This document shows positions 27,139 through 35,990 of a stretch of DNA of 64,000 bases, piece after piece. This stretch comes from Sulfitobacter mediterraneus (GTDB lineage: Bacteria > Pseudomonadota > Alphaproteobacteria > Rhodobacterales > Rhodobacteraceae). Numbering within the stretch: position 1 is the first letter of the stretch; each line of letters begins with the position of its first letter. Location of the stretch: NCBI RefSeq assembly GCF_016801775.1, contig NZ_CP069004.1:3410001-3474000 (forward strand), read 5' to 3'. The translations under genes and the position numbers were made by a program. Below the pieces are notes generated by a model that was not told the DNA's origin, ran no database searches, and worked only from the letters and a program-made list of their open reading frames with translations.

Positions 27139-28909
27139 GGGGCACCTGTCTTTTCTGGGCAATGGCGCGGTACTTGACCGCTGGTTTCAACACCATGCCG
27201 CGATCGAGCTGATCGACCATGCCGCGCTGGATCTCTTGCCAAGGGGTTTGATGGGCGGGGTATTGATAGCCGCCCGCTTTTGCCAAATCCTCCTTGCGCC
27301 GCGCCAACTCGGCATCGGGGATCAGCACATTCACCTTCCGGAGCGCCAGATCGACCCGGATGCGATCACCTGTCTGCAGCAGAGCCAATCCGCCACCTGC
27401 CGCCGCTTCGGGGCTGGCATTGAGAATGGACGGACTTCCGGATGTGCCCGATTGACGGCCATCGCCAAGGGTTGGCAGCTCTGAAATTCCGGCGCGGATC
27501 AGGGCGGCAGGCGGCTGCATGTTCACCACCTCGGCCCCACCGGGATATCCGATGGGCCCCGCGCCGCGGATCACCAGAATGCAATCTGCGTCGATCTGCA
27601 ATGCGGGGTCATCAATCCGGTCGTGATAATCCTCTGGCCCATCAAACACGATGGCGCGGCCCTCAAAGGCGTCGGGGTCTTCGGGGTCAGACAGGTATCT
27701 CTTGCGAAAGTCGGGCGAGATCACGGATGTTTTCATGATCGCACTGTCAAACAGATTGCCCGACAAATGCAGAAAACCCGCTGCCTCTTTCAGCGGATCA
27801 GCCACGGTGCGGATCACGTCCCGCTCTGACACCTTTGCATCGGCATAGATCTCGGCAATTGACTTGCCCGTGATCGTCATGGCGTCCGGATGCGGCAACA
27901 CCCCGGCGATCAGCAGTTCTTTGACAACCGCGGGCACTCCGCCGGCACGATAGAAATCTTCTCCCAGATAGTCACCGGCAGGCTGCACGTTACACAGCAG
28001 CGGAATGTGATGGCCCAACCTGTGCCAGTCATCATTGCTGAGAGGTACACCCAGTTGGGCGGCGACGGCATTCAGGTGGATCGGGGCATTGGTGCTGCCT
28101 CCAAGGGCGGAATTAACCACAATGGCATTTTCAAAGGCCGCGCGGGTCATCACGTCAGAGGGTTTGATGTCTTCATGCACCATGTCCACAATCCGCTGGC
28201 CGGTGTGATAGGCCATCTGCCCGCGTTCGCGGTAGGGCGCGGGAATGGCCGCCGCGCCGGGCAATTGCATGCCCAATGCCTCTGCCAGACTGTTCATCGT
28301 AGTGGCCGTGCCCATGGTGTTGCAAAACCCCACGGAAGGGGTGGATGCGGTGGCCATTGTCATGAACTCGGCATCATCGATCTCGCCCGCCGCCAGCATC
28401 TTGCGAGCCAGCCAAATAGATTGCCCTGTGCCCGATCGTTTTCCTTCGTGCCAGCCGTTCAACATGGGCCCAACCGAAAGCGCGACAGCGGGGATATCAA
28501 CCGTGGCTGCCGCCATCAGCAGCGCCGGAGTGGTCTTGTCGCAACCAATAGTCAGCACCACACCGTCCAGCGGATAACCATAAAGGCTTTCAACCAGTCC
28601 CAGATAGGCAAGGTTCCGGTCAAGCGCCGCCGTCGGGCGCTTGCCGGTTTCCTGAATCGGATGCACGGGGAACTCAAGGCAGATACCACCCGCAGCCGTA
28701 ATCCCGTCGCGCACCCGCTTGGCCAGCTCAATATGATGGCGGTTGCACGGGCTCAGATCGCTGCCGGTCTGGGCGATGCCGATGATCGGCTTGCCTGATT
28801 GCAGTTCTTCGAGTGTGAGCCCGTAGTTGAGGTAATGACCCAAATAAAGCGCGGTCATAGACGGGTTGTCTGGATTGTCGAACCACTGCTGTGACCGTAG
28901 CTTTTTCAT
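27125..28909 (-). CDS. IlvD/Edd family sugar-acid dehydratase
   Basis: 594 aa Fe-S dehydratase converting an aldonic acid to a 2-keto-3-deoxy acid. The three cysteines expected to hold a [2Fe-2S] cluster are C55 (DLSPCNRHH), C123 (IGCDKTTPA) and C196 (GFCNTMGTA), with K125 next to the second. This pattern and length fit the L-arabinonate/D-xylonate/galactonate dehydratase branch rather than IlvD or phosphogluconate dehydratase. The operon also has dehydrogenase, lactonase and FAH-type hydrolase, giving a full non-phosphorylative route. The exact sugar is not determinable. Confidence 0.93.
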   Translation of the reverse strand: MKKLRSQQWFDNPDNPSMTALYLGHYLNYGLTLEELQSGKPIIGIAQTGSDLSPCNRHHIELAKRVRDGITAAGGICLEFPVHPIQETGKRPTAALDRNLAYLGLVESLYGYPLDGVVLTIGCDKTTPALLMAAATVDIPAVALSVGPMLNGWHEGKRSGTGQSIWLARKMLAAGEIDDAEFMTMATASTPSVGFCNTMGTATTMNSLAEALGMQLPGAAAIPAPYRERGQMAYHTGQRIVDMVHEDIKPSDVMTRAAFENAIVVNSALGGSTNAPIHLNAVAAQLGVPLSNDDWHRLGHHIPLLCNVQPAGDYLGEDFYRAGGVPAVVKELLIAGVLPHPDAMTITGKSIAEIYADAKVSERDVIRTVADPLKEAAGFLHLSGNLFDSAIMKTSVISPDFRKRYLSDPEDPDAFEGRAIVFDGPEDYHDRIDDPALQIDADCILVIRGAGPIGYPGGAEVVNMQPPAALIRAGISELPTLGDGRQSGTSGSPSILNASPEAAAGGGLALLQTGDRIRVDLALRKVNVLIPDAELARRKEDLAKAGGYQYPAHQTPWQEIQRGMVDQLDRGMVLKPAVKYRAIAQKRQVPRDNH

Positions 28910-28921
28910 CGGATGGCTGCC

Positions 28922-29764
28922 CTACAGTGCAACAACTGTCTGGGATTGTTCACCCAAACCATCAATGCCCAGCCGAACCACATCACCGGGGTTGAGCCAG
29001 ACCTGCGGTTTCATGCCCGCGCCCACACCCGGAGGGGTGCCGGTGCAGATCAGATCACCCGGTTCAAGGCGCAGAAACTCGCTGAGGTAGCTGACGATGG
29101 TTTCACAATCAAAGATCATGGTGTCAGTGTTGCCGGTCTGCATCCGCTGGCCGTTCACATCCAGCCACATCGGCAGGGCGGCCGCATCGCCAACCTCGTC
29201 ACCTGTCACAATCATCGGGCCGGTCGGACAGAAGTTGGGGAAGGATTTACCCTTGGACCATTGGCCAGAGCGTTCCTGCTGCCACGCCCGTTCGGACACA
29301 TCGTTGACCAGCGTATAGCCCAGAATGTGGTCCTTGGCCTCTGCCTTGGTGATGTTCAGCGCCGACTTGCCAATCACAATGCCCAGCTCGACTTCCCAAT
29401 CCAGTTTGGTCATCTTGGGGCTGTGCAGGATCGGATCATTGGGCGCGCAGAACGTGCCGGAGGATTTGGTAAACAGGATCGGCTCATCCGGAATAGGCAA
29501 ACCTGCCTCGGCTGCGTGATCGGAGTAGTTCAAACCAATGCAATAGATATTGCGCGGCTGGGCCATCGGGCTGCCGATCCGCGCCCCGTCTGCCGTGACC
29601 TCTGGCAAGGCTGCAAGATCGGTATTGGCGAGATTTGCCTGCAAGCCCTCAATCGTATCCGGCCCAATGTCGGCTGCAACACTGCGGATATCGCGGGCAA
29701 CCCCGTTTTGATCCAACACGCATGGCACTTCCTGCCCAGCATCACCCAATCGAAGAAATTTCAT
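28922..29764 (-). CDS. Fumarylacetoacetate hydrolase family protein
   Basis: 280 aa. The start at 29764 gives the standard MKFLRLG N-terminus; upstream codons of a longer frame lie in the end of the enolase-like gene. Metal-binding acids are seen in DWEVELGIVIG, and other family motifs are GLNYSDHAAEAG and GDLICTGTPPGVGAG. Relatives cleave 2,4-diketo-3-deoxy acids (as in L-fucose and L-rhamnose catabolism) or dehydrate 2-keto-3-deoxypentonates. It is placed between the dehydratase and the enolase paralogue in a single operon. Confidence 0.9.
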   Translation of the reverse strand: MKFLRLGDAGQEVPCVLDQNGVARDIRSVAADIGPDTIEGLQANLANTDLAALPEVTADGARIGSPMAQPRNIYCIGLNYSDHAAEAGLPIPDEPILFTKSSGTFCAPNDPILHSPKMTKLDWEVELGIVIGKSALNITKAEAKDHILGYTLVNDVSERAWQQERSGQWSKGKSFPNFCPTGPMIVTGDEVGDAAALPMWLDVNGQRMQTGNTDTMIFDCETIVSYLSEFLRLEPGDLICTGTPPGVGAGMKPQVWLNPGDVVRLGIDGLGEQSQTVVAL

Positions 29765-29774
29765 AATCTGTTCC

Positions 29775-31076
29775 TTAGTTCCTTTGTTTGCCCCACCAGG
29801 TCTGCGCCAGCGGCGCCCCCTGAACAAAGCTGTCTTTGCCCAGATCGCGCTGGATCCGCAGGCACTCATTCCATTTTACCATCCGTTCGGAGCGGGTAAA
29901 CGAGCCGACCTTAAGCTGGCCGCATCCCAAACCTGTGGACAGATGGCTGATCGAGACATCTTCTGTCTCGCCCGACCGCGCAGACACAATCGCGCCCCAG
30001 CTTTCTTTCACAGCGGCATCAAAACACGCAATGGATTCGCTCACGGTTCCGGCCTGGTTCACCTTGATCAGTGCCGCATTGCACGCCCCCTGCGAGATCG
30101 CCTCGCGCACCAGATCGGCGTTTGTGACCAGATAATCATCGCCAATGATTTGAACACGCCCCCCAAACCGGCGCGTGAACTCGGCCATGCCTTCTGGATC
30201 GTCTTCGCCCAGCGGATCTTCGATCGAAGCAATGGGGTATGTGTCCAGCCAACGCCCCAGCATGTCGATCATGCCGCTGCTGTCCAACTCGCGGTCTTCG
30301 AGGGACAGCCGGTATTGTCCCGCCGTGCCAAACTCGGACGCGGCGATGTCGAGTGAGATCACAACACGGTCCCCCGGCTTTTCGCCGGCCTTCTCGATGG
30401 CTGCGACCAAGGTTTCCAGCGCCTCTTCGTTGCTGTCAAACTGCGGCCACCAGCCGCCTTCGTCTGCCACACCTGCCAGCTTGCCGCGCTGGGCCATGAT
30501 ATCGCCGGCGGCAAAGTAGACCTCGTTGGTAATTTCCATCACTTCGTCAAAACTGGTCGCGCCAGGCACCATGATCATGAAATCCTGAATGTCGACGCGC
30601 CCGCCGGCGTGTGCGCCGCCGCCAAAGATCTGGATTTCTGGCAAGGGCAACTTGGGGGTGCGGTCATAACTGTCCGCGACATGACGCCAAAGCGGTTTGC
30701 CTGCATGATCGGCAGCGGCGTGCAGCATGGCCAACGAAGTGGCGACCATGGCATTGCCGCCAAGATTTTTCTTCAGTGTAGAGGCATCGGCGTTGATAAG
30801 TGTAGCGTCAACCGCAGCCTGGTCCAACCCATCCATCCCGCGGAGCCGGGGCGCGATGTGTCGTTCGATCCCGGCAAGCGCCTTCTGCACCCCCATGCCG
30901 CGCAGGGCTGTGCCGCCATCGCGCAGATCGACCGCCTCGCGTGTGCCCCGTGATGCCCCGGCCGGGGCAATCGCCCGACCTGTTGATCCATCTGCAAGGG
31001 TGACCTCGACCTCGATTGTCGGATTGCCACGCGAGTCCCAGACCCGCATGCCGTTGATGGATGCAATTTCACTCAC
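29775..31076 (-). CDS. Enolase paralogue with altered active site
   Basis: 433 aa, full-length enolase fold. Retained: metal ligands D243, E286 and D313; general base K338 in LIKVNQ; second lysine K389 in GQLKVG; H156 in GGGAHAGG; E206 in ADEGG. Changed: the loop-1 motif is PAGASRG instead of PSGASTG, the glutamate equivalent to yeast Glu168 is D165, and the histidine equivalent to His373 (SHRSGETED) is A366. These changes suggest a substrate other than 2-phosphoglycerate. The GTG start overlaps the kinase stop (GTGA), so the two proteins are made together; a phosphorylated hydroxy acid made by that kinase is a reasonable substrate guess. Confidence 0.88.
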   Translation of the reverse strand: MSEIASINGMRVWDSRGNPTIEVEVTLADGSTGRAIAPAGASRGTREAVDLRDGGTALRGMGVQKALAGIERHIAPRLRGMDGLDQAAVDATLINADASTLKKNLGGNAMVATSLAMLHAAADHAGKPLWRHVADSYDRTPKLPLPEIQIFGGGAHAGGRVDIQDFMIMVPGATSFDEVMEITNEVYFAAGDIMAQRGKLAGVADEGGWWPQFDSNEEALETLVAAIEKAGEKPGDRVVISLDIAASEFGTAGQYRLSLEDRELDSSGMIDMLGRWLDTYPIASIEDPLGEDDPEGMAEFTRRFGGRVQIIGDDYLVTNADLVREAISQGACNAALIKVNQAGTVSESIACFDAAVKESWGAIVSARSGETEDVSISHLSTGLGCGQLKVGSFTRSERMVKWNECLRIQRDLGKDSFVQGAPLAQTWWGKQRN

Positions 31077-32086
31077 GATTGGGCGTCCCTTATTGTTTTG
31101 TGGATGGTGGTGAATACCTCGGCCAAAGTTGCTGGCGGCGCCATAATCAACGATCGTGCCAGATCGCGTGTCAGGCTTTGTGAGGCGGTGTTCAAGTATT
31201 CAACCGGCGATTTTCCATCGATCCGCCCCAGCATCAGCGCAGGAAGCAACCGGCAAATTCGCTGTTCCAGCGCGGCATCGTCTTCCCAGGTGACATGGGC
31301 GCGGTAACTGTTCCAGAATGCAACGGCCTCTTGCAGATAGGCCTTGGCCATTCTCGGAAGATGGATGGATTTCAGCACCAGATGATTGAGACAGAAAGAG
31401 GGGTCAAAACTGGCATCGCCAAGGGTCGCACATTCGGCATCCAGCACCACGGGGCGACCGCCGCGCAACAGAATGTTTTTAGGGCTCACATCGCCATGCA
31501 CCAGCACGCGATCAGCCGAATAGAGCATATCCGCAAGCGCATGGAGGTTGTCGCGGCAATCGGGGTGCCGCCCTGCGGTAAACGTCAAATAGGGTTCGAT
31601 GCGCAGGGCGCGAAAATCGTCAGCATTGTGGAATGGCGCGGCATCGAAACCCGCTTGGGTCGATGCGGCATGAATGCGTCCGATCAGATCACCAACCACT
31701 GTGGCTTCGCCCTGCGGAGCATGCCCCGCCAACAGCGCATCTTTCCAAAGATAAACGTCCGACCCCTCCAAAAACTCCATGGTAAAACCATTCAGCGTGT
31801 CAGACCGCCCAAACAGCTTTACCGCGCCGTCCGGCGCAATGGCCGACGCCACGCGCAGCCACTCATATTCGGCGCGGTTGCGATGGACCGGCGCGAACCA
31901 GTCTTCGGCAACTTTCAGCTTGGCCAAGGCGAACTTGGCACAGACTTTGCGGCCCTCAAACTCCACCATGGCGATGTCGGAGGCCACACCGCCGGTCAAA
32001 GGCGTCGCGGTGCAGCTTTGCCCCTCTTTGATCAAGCCAAGCTCGACCAGTAGATCTGCGCATCTTTTCTCAATTCCGCTCGCCAA
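31073..32086 (-). CDS. Aminoglycoside-phosphotransferase-fold small-molecule kinase
   Basis: 337 aa. Kinase motifs are K51 (VCAKFA), the catalytic loop VLVHGDVSPKN (H197, D199, N204) and the metal-binding VLDAE (D216), followed by FDPSFCLNHL, as in methylthioribose- and choline-kinase-like members. The TTG at 32086 with GAGAGG upstream is the only plausible start. It is first in the minus-strand operon, directly downstream of the LacI operator, and coupled to the enolase paralogue. The substrate is likely a sugar, sugar acid or short hydroxy acid from this pathway; antibiotic resistance is unlikely in this context. Confidence 0.85.
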   Translation of the reverse strand: MASGIEKRCADLLVELGLIKEGQSCTATPLTGGVASDIAMVEFEGRKVCAKFALAKLKVAEDWFAPVHRNRAEYEWLRVASAIAPDGAVKLFGRSDTLNGFTMEFLEGSDVYLWKDALLAGHAPQGEATVVGDLIGRIHAASTQAGFDAAPFHNADDFRALRIEPYLTFTAGRHPDCRDNLHALADMLYSADRVLVHGDVSPKNILLRGGRPVVLDAECATLGDASFDPSFCLNHLVLKSIHLPRMAKAYLQEAVAFWNSYRAHVTWEDDAALEQRICRLLPALMLGRIDGKSPVEYLNTASQSLTRDLARSLIMAPPATLAEVFTTIHKTIRDAQS

Positions 32087-32107
32087 GGGCTTAGCCTCTC
32101 CGCATCG

Positions 32108-32121
32108 TGTTCACGTGAACA
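32108..32121. promoter_or_regulatory. LacI-type operator
   Basis: TGTTCACGTGAACA is a perfect 14-bp palindrome with the central CG typical of LacI-family sites. It is 22 bp upstream of the kinase start and 80 bp upstream of the divergent LacI gene, so it can serve both repression of the operon and autoregulation. Confidence 0.78.
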
Positions 32122-32200
32122 TATGCTGTAACGCAAACATAATTGTCAACACATCCAAACAAGAAATGCTAACGTCCGGCCAAACAAGTAGGATTCTTTC

Positions 32201-33214
32201 TTGAGCAATCGCGTCACCATCAAATCCATCGCCAGGGATCTGGGGATTTCCCATATGACGGTGTCACGGGCGCTTTCGGACCATCCGAATGTGCGTCCCG
32301 ACACCCGAAAGGCGGTGCAAGACCATGCCCGCAAAGTTGGCTACGTCAGGAATGCCGCAGCCAAGGCAATGCGCGGCGACGGGACCAAGATTGTTGGTCT
32401 GTTGCTCCCCAATATCGTCAATGAATTTTACGCCCGCTTTGCCAATACGCTGGCGCAGTCTTGCGAAGACCATTCGTTGCATTTGATCATCCACTTGACC
32501 AATGATGACCCCGACACCGAATTGCGCGCCTTTGAGCGGCTGCACGAAGTGCAGGCGATGTCGGTGATCCATGTTCCAGCTCCGGGCGCGGGGCAAGATG
32601 TGGCCGCCCACCTAGGTGGAGTAAATGTGATCCAGCTGATCCGGGAGCAGGATGTGGGCCAGCCTGTGTCGTCCATTCTTGTTGAAGATCACAGCGCCAT
32701 TGGCGCCGCCGTGCAGCATTTGGCGGAGTTGGGCCATCAAGCCATCGGCTATATCGGGGCGGACGGACGTTTGTCCTCGGGCCGGGTACGGCGCGCGGCG
32801 TTCGAGGCCGGTCTGGCGTCTGCAGGTCTTGCCCTTGACGCCAGTCGGATCGCGCTGGGCGCTCCGGATTTTATCACTGGCCAGAAAAATGCGGCCCGAA
32901 TGCTGGCGGCAGGCGACGTGACGGCGATTGTCTGTGGCGGTTTCGAAATCTCGAACGGGGCGCTCAGCGTTTTGTTGGAGGCGGACCAAGAGGTGGTGCA
33001 GGGTATAGGATTTGTCGGATATGGCGATCCGTCCTACTACGCCTGGCTGGGCGGAGGCGTTTCCACGATTGCGATGCAGGTGGACGAACTCGCGCAAGAG
33101 GCCGCCCGCCTTGCCGCTTGCCTGCCCGCAGAGCAACACATCAACAGACGGGTCTTTGACGCCTCATTTGTTATGCGAAACACCCATCTTGCGCTGGCGC
33201 GTCACCGCTCCTAA
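32201..33214 (+). CDS. LacI family transcriptional regulator
   Basis: 337 aa. The N-terminal helix-turn-helix reads VTIKSIARDLGISHMTVSRA with the hinge YVRNAAAKAMRG, followed by a periplasmic-binding-protein-like sensor domain (about 62-330). It starts at TTG 32201 after AGGA at about 32190. It is divergent from the kinase/enolase/dehydratase operon and is separated from it by a perfect LacI-type palindrome. The inducer is probably a sugar or sugar acid of that pathway. It ends 3 bp from the convergent hydantoinase gene. Confidence 0.93.
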   Translation: MSNRVTIKSIARDLGISHMTVSRALSDHPNVRPDTRKAVQDHARKVGYVRNAAAKAMRGDGTKIVGLLLPNIVNEFYARFANTLAQSCEDHSLHLIIHLTNDDPDTELRAFERLHEVQAMSVIHVPAPGAGQDVAAHLGGVNVIQLIREQDVGQPVSSILVEDHSAIGAAVQHLAELGHQAIGYIGADGRLSSGRVRRAAFEAGLASAGLALDASRIALGAPDFITGQKNAARMLAAGDVTAIVCGGFEISNGALSVLLEADQEVVQGIGFVGYGDPSYYAWLGGGVSTIAMQVDELAQEAARLAACLPAEQHINRRVFDASFVMRNTHLALARHRS

Positions 33215-33217
33215 TCC

Positions 33218-34627
33218 TCACGCAGGGCGCTGATTGCCCTGCCATGTCATGGGTTGCCATGCGCCGTGACCGGGCAGGCTGTGTAATGCGCGGTCGCGGA
33301 CTATCACTTGCCCCCGCGAAAGGACGGTCACCGGCATGCCTGTGACGGTGGTTCCTTCAAAGGGGTTGTAGCCAACATTGTCTTTGAGATCGTTGGCGCC
33401 ATAGGTGTAGCTCAATTCAGGGTTCCAAATGGCGATATCTGCATCGAACCCCGGCGCGATTGCGCCCTTGTTCATCAGGCCGAATGCCTGTGCAGGGGCC
33501 GTTGCGGTGACGCGTGCAAAGGCATCCAGCCCGCCGCGCCCTTCGCTTACCATTGCGTTGAACATCAGCGGCAGGCGTGTCTCAAGCCCCGGCATTCCGT
33601 TGGCAATCTTGTTGAACGGGGCATCACGTCCGTTGGCGAACTTGCCGCTTGCATCCATCCGATAGGGGGCGTGATCGGATGTAACCAACGACAAGGTGCC
33701 ATCGGCAATTGCCTCCCATAGCGCCTGCTGATCTTCGGGCGTGCGTTGCGGAGGAGAGCACATGAACCGCGCCGGATTGTCCTGCTCCAGAATATCCACC
33801 GTCATGAACAGGTAATGCGGACAGGTCTCGGCCTGAACATTCACCCCTTTCGCGCGCGCCTTGCGCACAATATCCGCCCCCTCGCGGGTGGATACGTGAA
33901 AGATCATGATCCGTGCCCCGGTGAATTTGGCAAAGCGGCACATGCGGTCAATCGCTTCAATTTCTGCTTCTCGTGGGTGTGACGCCGCGTGGTATTTTGG
34001 TGCTGTTTTGCCCTCGGCCAGCAATTTGTCGGTCATGTTGCGGATCAAGCCGTCATTCTCGGCGTGAAAACACACCAAGGCACCGTCGCGGGCCGCGAGA
34101 TCCAGAATGTCGAGAATGGATTTGTCGTCTTGTCGCACCTTGTCATAGGTGGTGAAAATCTTGATCGACCTGTGGTTCTGCGCGATCAGGTCGGGCAGAT
34201 CTTCGGTCAGGTTGCCATTACCCGTATCGGCGACGATCATGTGGAAGGCGTGATCAATCATCGCGCCCTTTTGGGCGAGCGCGGCGTAATCCGCCACGAC
34301 CTGTTTGATCTTCTGGCCCGGATGCTGTGCGGCAAAAGACACGACGCAGGTTGTGCCGCCAAAGACCGCTGAACGGGTGGCGGTTTCAAAGGTATCTGCA
34401 TTCATCAGACCTGCGCCCGAGATCTGTTCGATATGGCAATGGGTATCGACACCGCCGGGCACAACCAGATGGCCACCGGCGTCAATCACCTCGCCGGCAT
34501 CGCCGGGCAGGTCTGGTGCAACGGCAGTGATCCGCCCGCCTGCCACGCCCACGTCAGACCGCTGTGTCCCCTGGGGCGTCACCACCGTTCCGCCGCGAAT
34601 GATGAGATCGAAAGTAGTGCTGTTCAT
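33218..34627 (-). CDS. Dihydropyrimidinase/D-hydantoinase family cyclic amidohydrolase
   Basis: 469 aa zinc amidohydrolase that opens cyclic diamides (dihydropyrimidines, hydantoins). Metal motif D61-T-H63-C-H65, the carboxylated lysine K156 in RSIKIFTTYD, later histidines in CFHAEND and IFHVST, and the Asp in TSDHAPYR are all present, so activity is expected. It is divergent from a GntR regulator, with operator-like repeats in between. A hydantoin-racemase-like gene lies in the neighbouring operon; an N-carbamoyl amino acid hydrolase is not seen in the window. Confidence 0.92.
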   Translation of the reverse strand: MNSTTFDLIIRGGTVVTPQGTQRSDVGVAGGRITAVAPDLPGDAGEVIDAGGHLVVPGGVDTHCHIEQISGAGLMNADTFETATRSAVFGGTTCVVSFAAQHPGQKIKQVVADYAALAQKGAMIDHAFHMIVADTGNGNLTEDLPDLIAQNHRSIKIFTTYDKVRQDDKSILDILDLAARDGALVCFHAENDGLIRNMTDKLLAEGKTAPKYHAASHPREAEIEAIDRMCRFAKFTGARIMIFHVSTREGADIVRKARAKGVNVQAETCPHYLFMTVDILEQDNPARFMCSPPQRTPEDQQALWEAIADGTLSLVTSDHAPYRMDASGKFANGRDAPFNKIANGMPGLETRLPLMFNAMVSEGRGGLDAFARVTATAPAQAFGLMNKGAIAPGFDADIAIWNPELSYTYGANDLKDNVGYNPFEGTTVTGMPVTVLSRGQVIVRDRALHSLPGHGAWQPMTWQGNQRPA

Positions 34628-34668
34628 GCCCGGTCCAACGCCAAATTTTGCATATTGAAATACTCAGT

Positions 34669-34697
34669 GTATACCATTTCTCACATCTTTAAAGATG
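34669..34697. promoter_or_regulatory. Operator elements between hydantoinase and GntR genes
   Basis: GTATACCATT at 34669-34678 is the reverse complement of AATGGTATAC found at 35451-35460 upstream of the VOC/Dpp operon. Next to it, CATCTTTAAAGATG (34684-34697) is a perfect 14-bp palindrome. Both lie in the 118-bp gap between divergent starts. The shared 10-mer is the best candidate for the GntR recognition sequence. Confidence 0.6.
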
Positions 34698-34745
34698 CCT
34701 CGGATATAAATATGACATAGTCGAGCAAGCCACGAAGGAGAAACC

Positions 34746-35393
34746 ATGGCCGATCCCGTTCAAACCTTGGGGAATTCTGCGTTTGAGCGGATGAAGGCGA
34801 TGATTCTCGATGGCACGCTGGAGCCGGGCACCTTGCTGCGCGAAAAGAAGTTTGCCGACCGTCTTGGTGTGTCACGAACCCCGGTCCGAGAGGCGATTGG
34901 CCAGCTGATCAGCGAAGGCCTGGCGACCCGGTCTGCCGGCGGCACCCCTATGGTCAGCAGTGTGTCCCTAAGCGATATCATGGAGATCCTGCACGCCCGC
35001 AGCCTTCTCGAGTGCGAAGCCGCTAAAAAGGCCGCTCTTTCAAAGGGTTCATACGAGGGCTTATTGGCTTTGAGGGCGCAGATTGTAGGGTTTATCGAAG
35101 GGGAGCGGCCAGATGCGCGCACCCACTCAAAGCTTGACCGGGACCTGCATCTTGAAATCGCGCGTTTGGCCGGATCCAAAATACTGGTTGAGTTGATAGA
35201 AGGGCTTAAGAACAAGACCCGGATGTTCGACCAGGGGTCGATTCCCGACCGGCTTCTGCCCGGTTGTCATGAGCATTTGGCGATCATTGACGCCATCACC
35301 GCGCAAGCGCCAGATGCGGCCTCGGCTGCGATGAAGCTGCACCTGAGCAACGTGCGCGAAGCCATTATTTCACACATCTACCACCCGTTCTAA
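34746..35393 (+). CDS. GntR family (FCD) transcriptional regulator
   Basis: 215 aa. The winged helix (about 10-75) contains the family line KKFADRLGVSRTPVREAI, and the FCD ligand domain follows with its metal-binding-type residues (LDRDLHLEIA and a later H in LPGCHEHL). AAGGAG precedes the ATG. Flanked by the hydantoinase gene on one side and the VOC/ABC operon on the other, both with the AATGGTATAC element, it probably controls both. Confidence 0.92.
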   Translation: MADPVQTLGNSAFERMKAMILDGTLEPGTLLREKKFADRLGVSRTPVREAIGQLISEGLATRSAGGTPMVSSVSLSDIMEILHARSLLECEAAKKAALSKGSYEGLLALRAQIVGFIEGERPDARTHSKLDRDLHLEIARLAGSKILVELIEGLKNKTRMFDQGSIPDRLLPGCHEHLAIIDAITAQAPDAASAAMKLHLSNVREAIISHIYHPF

Positions 35394-35452
35394 CGCAGGC
35401 TCTTGCAGGTCTTTAGAGGATTCTGAGAGGGGCTATTGACTCGGTGTTCAAA

Positions 35453-35473
35453 TGGTATACCGTCCGGATACCA
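35453..35473 (+). promoter_or_regulatory. GntR-type inverted repeat upstream of the VOC/Dpp operon
   Basis: TGGTAT (35453-35458) and ATACCA (35468-35473) form an inverted repeat separated by nine bases, and the left arm is part of AATGGTATAC shared with the hydantoinase promoter region. TTGACT at 35436-35441 just upstream may be a -35 box, which would place the repeat over the -10 region. Confidence 0.65.
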
Positions 35474-35497
35474 AATTGACCCAGAGTGAGAAACCAG

Positions 35498-35899
35498 ATG
35501 ACTTCGACACAGGTAAAACGCCCGGATGACGGGATCGTGCTGGCCATCACCTTTCAGTATTATCGCGACCTTCCCGCGGCGATGGCCTTTTACGAGACTG
35601 TGCTGGGGTTCGATCTGGCCATCGATCAGGGCTGGTCAAAAATTTACCGGATCGACGGGCAGGCCCATGTCGGCCTCGTGGATGAAGCACGCGGTATGCA
35701 AAATTGGGCCGAGGACAAAACCGTTCAACTGTGTCTGCGGGTGCCGGATGTCGATGCGTGGCACGCATGGGCCGCGTCCCAAAACGTCGAAGGATTAACC
35801 GCGCCGCGCGACAGTGCGGAGCTAGGCATTCGGGCATTCGTGATGAACGATCCAGAGGGATACCAGATCGAGGTGCAGACCGCGAAACCGGGGCACTGA
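35498..35899 (+). CDS. VOC (glyoxalase/bleomycin-resistance fold) protein
   Basis: 133 aa single VOC module. The paired beta-alpha-beta units are recognisable (YYRDLPAAMAFYETVLGFDL; later FVMNDPEGYQIEVQ with the typical metal-ligand Glu). It is the first gene of the Dpp operon. Family members include lactoylglutathione lyases, epimerases and dioxygenases; nothing in the sequence decides. Ninety-one bases separate it from the binding-protein gene. Confidence 0.82.
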   Translation: MTSTQVKRPDDGIVLAITFQYYRDLPAAMAFYETVLGFDLAIDQGWSKIYRIDGQAHVGLVDEARGMQNWAEDKTVQLCLRVPDVDAWHAWAASQNVEGLTAPRDSAELGIRAFVMNDPEGYQIEVQTAKPGH

Positions 35900-35990
35900 T
35901 CAGCGCAAACCCAATTCAATCAAACCAAAACAAGGGCGGCAAACCGTCCGGTTCTACCTTTCGCAAACGCGACCAACCAGAGGAGTTTCC

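Noticed and set aside
27890..29899. Long + strand frames of about 300 and 330 codons opposite the dehydratase and FAH-family genes
   Set aside because: The minus-strand proteins have full catalytic motifs; the + strand translations show no domain.
32024..32037. TCTTTGATCAAGCC, similar to the cluster palindrome
   Set aside because: It matches only about 11 of 14 positions and lies inside the kinase coding sequence, so it is probably chance.
31073..32086. Aminoglycoside resistance gene
   Set aside because: The fold is shared, but the operon context and the methylthioribose/choline-kinase-like motifs point to small-metabolite phosphorylation.
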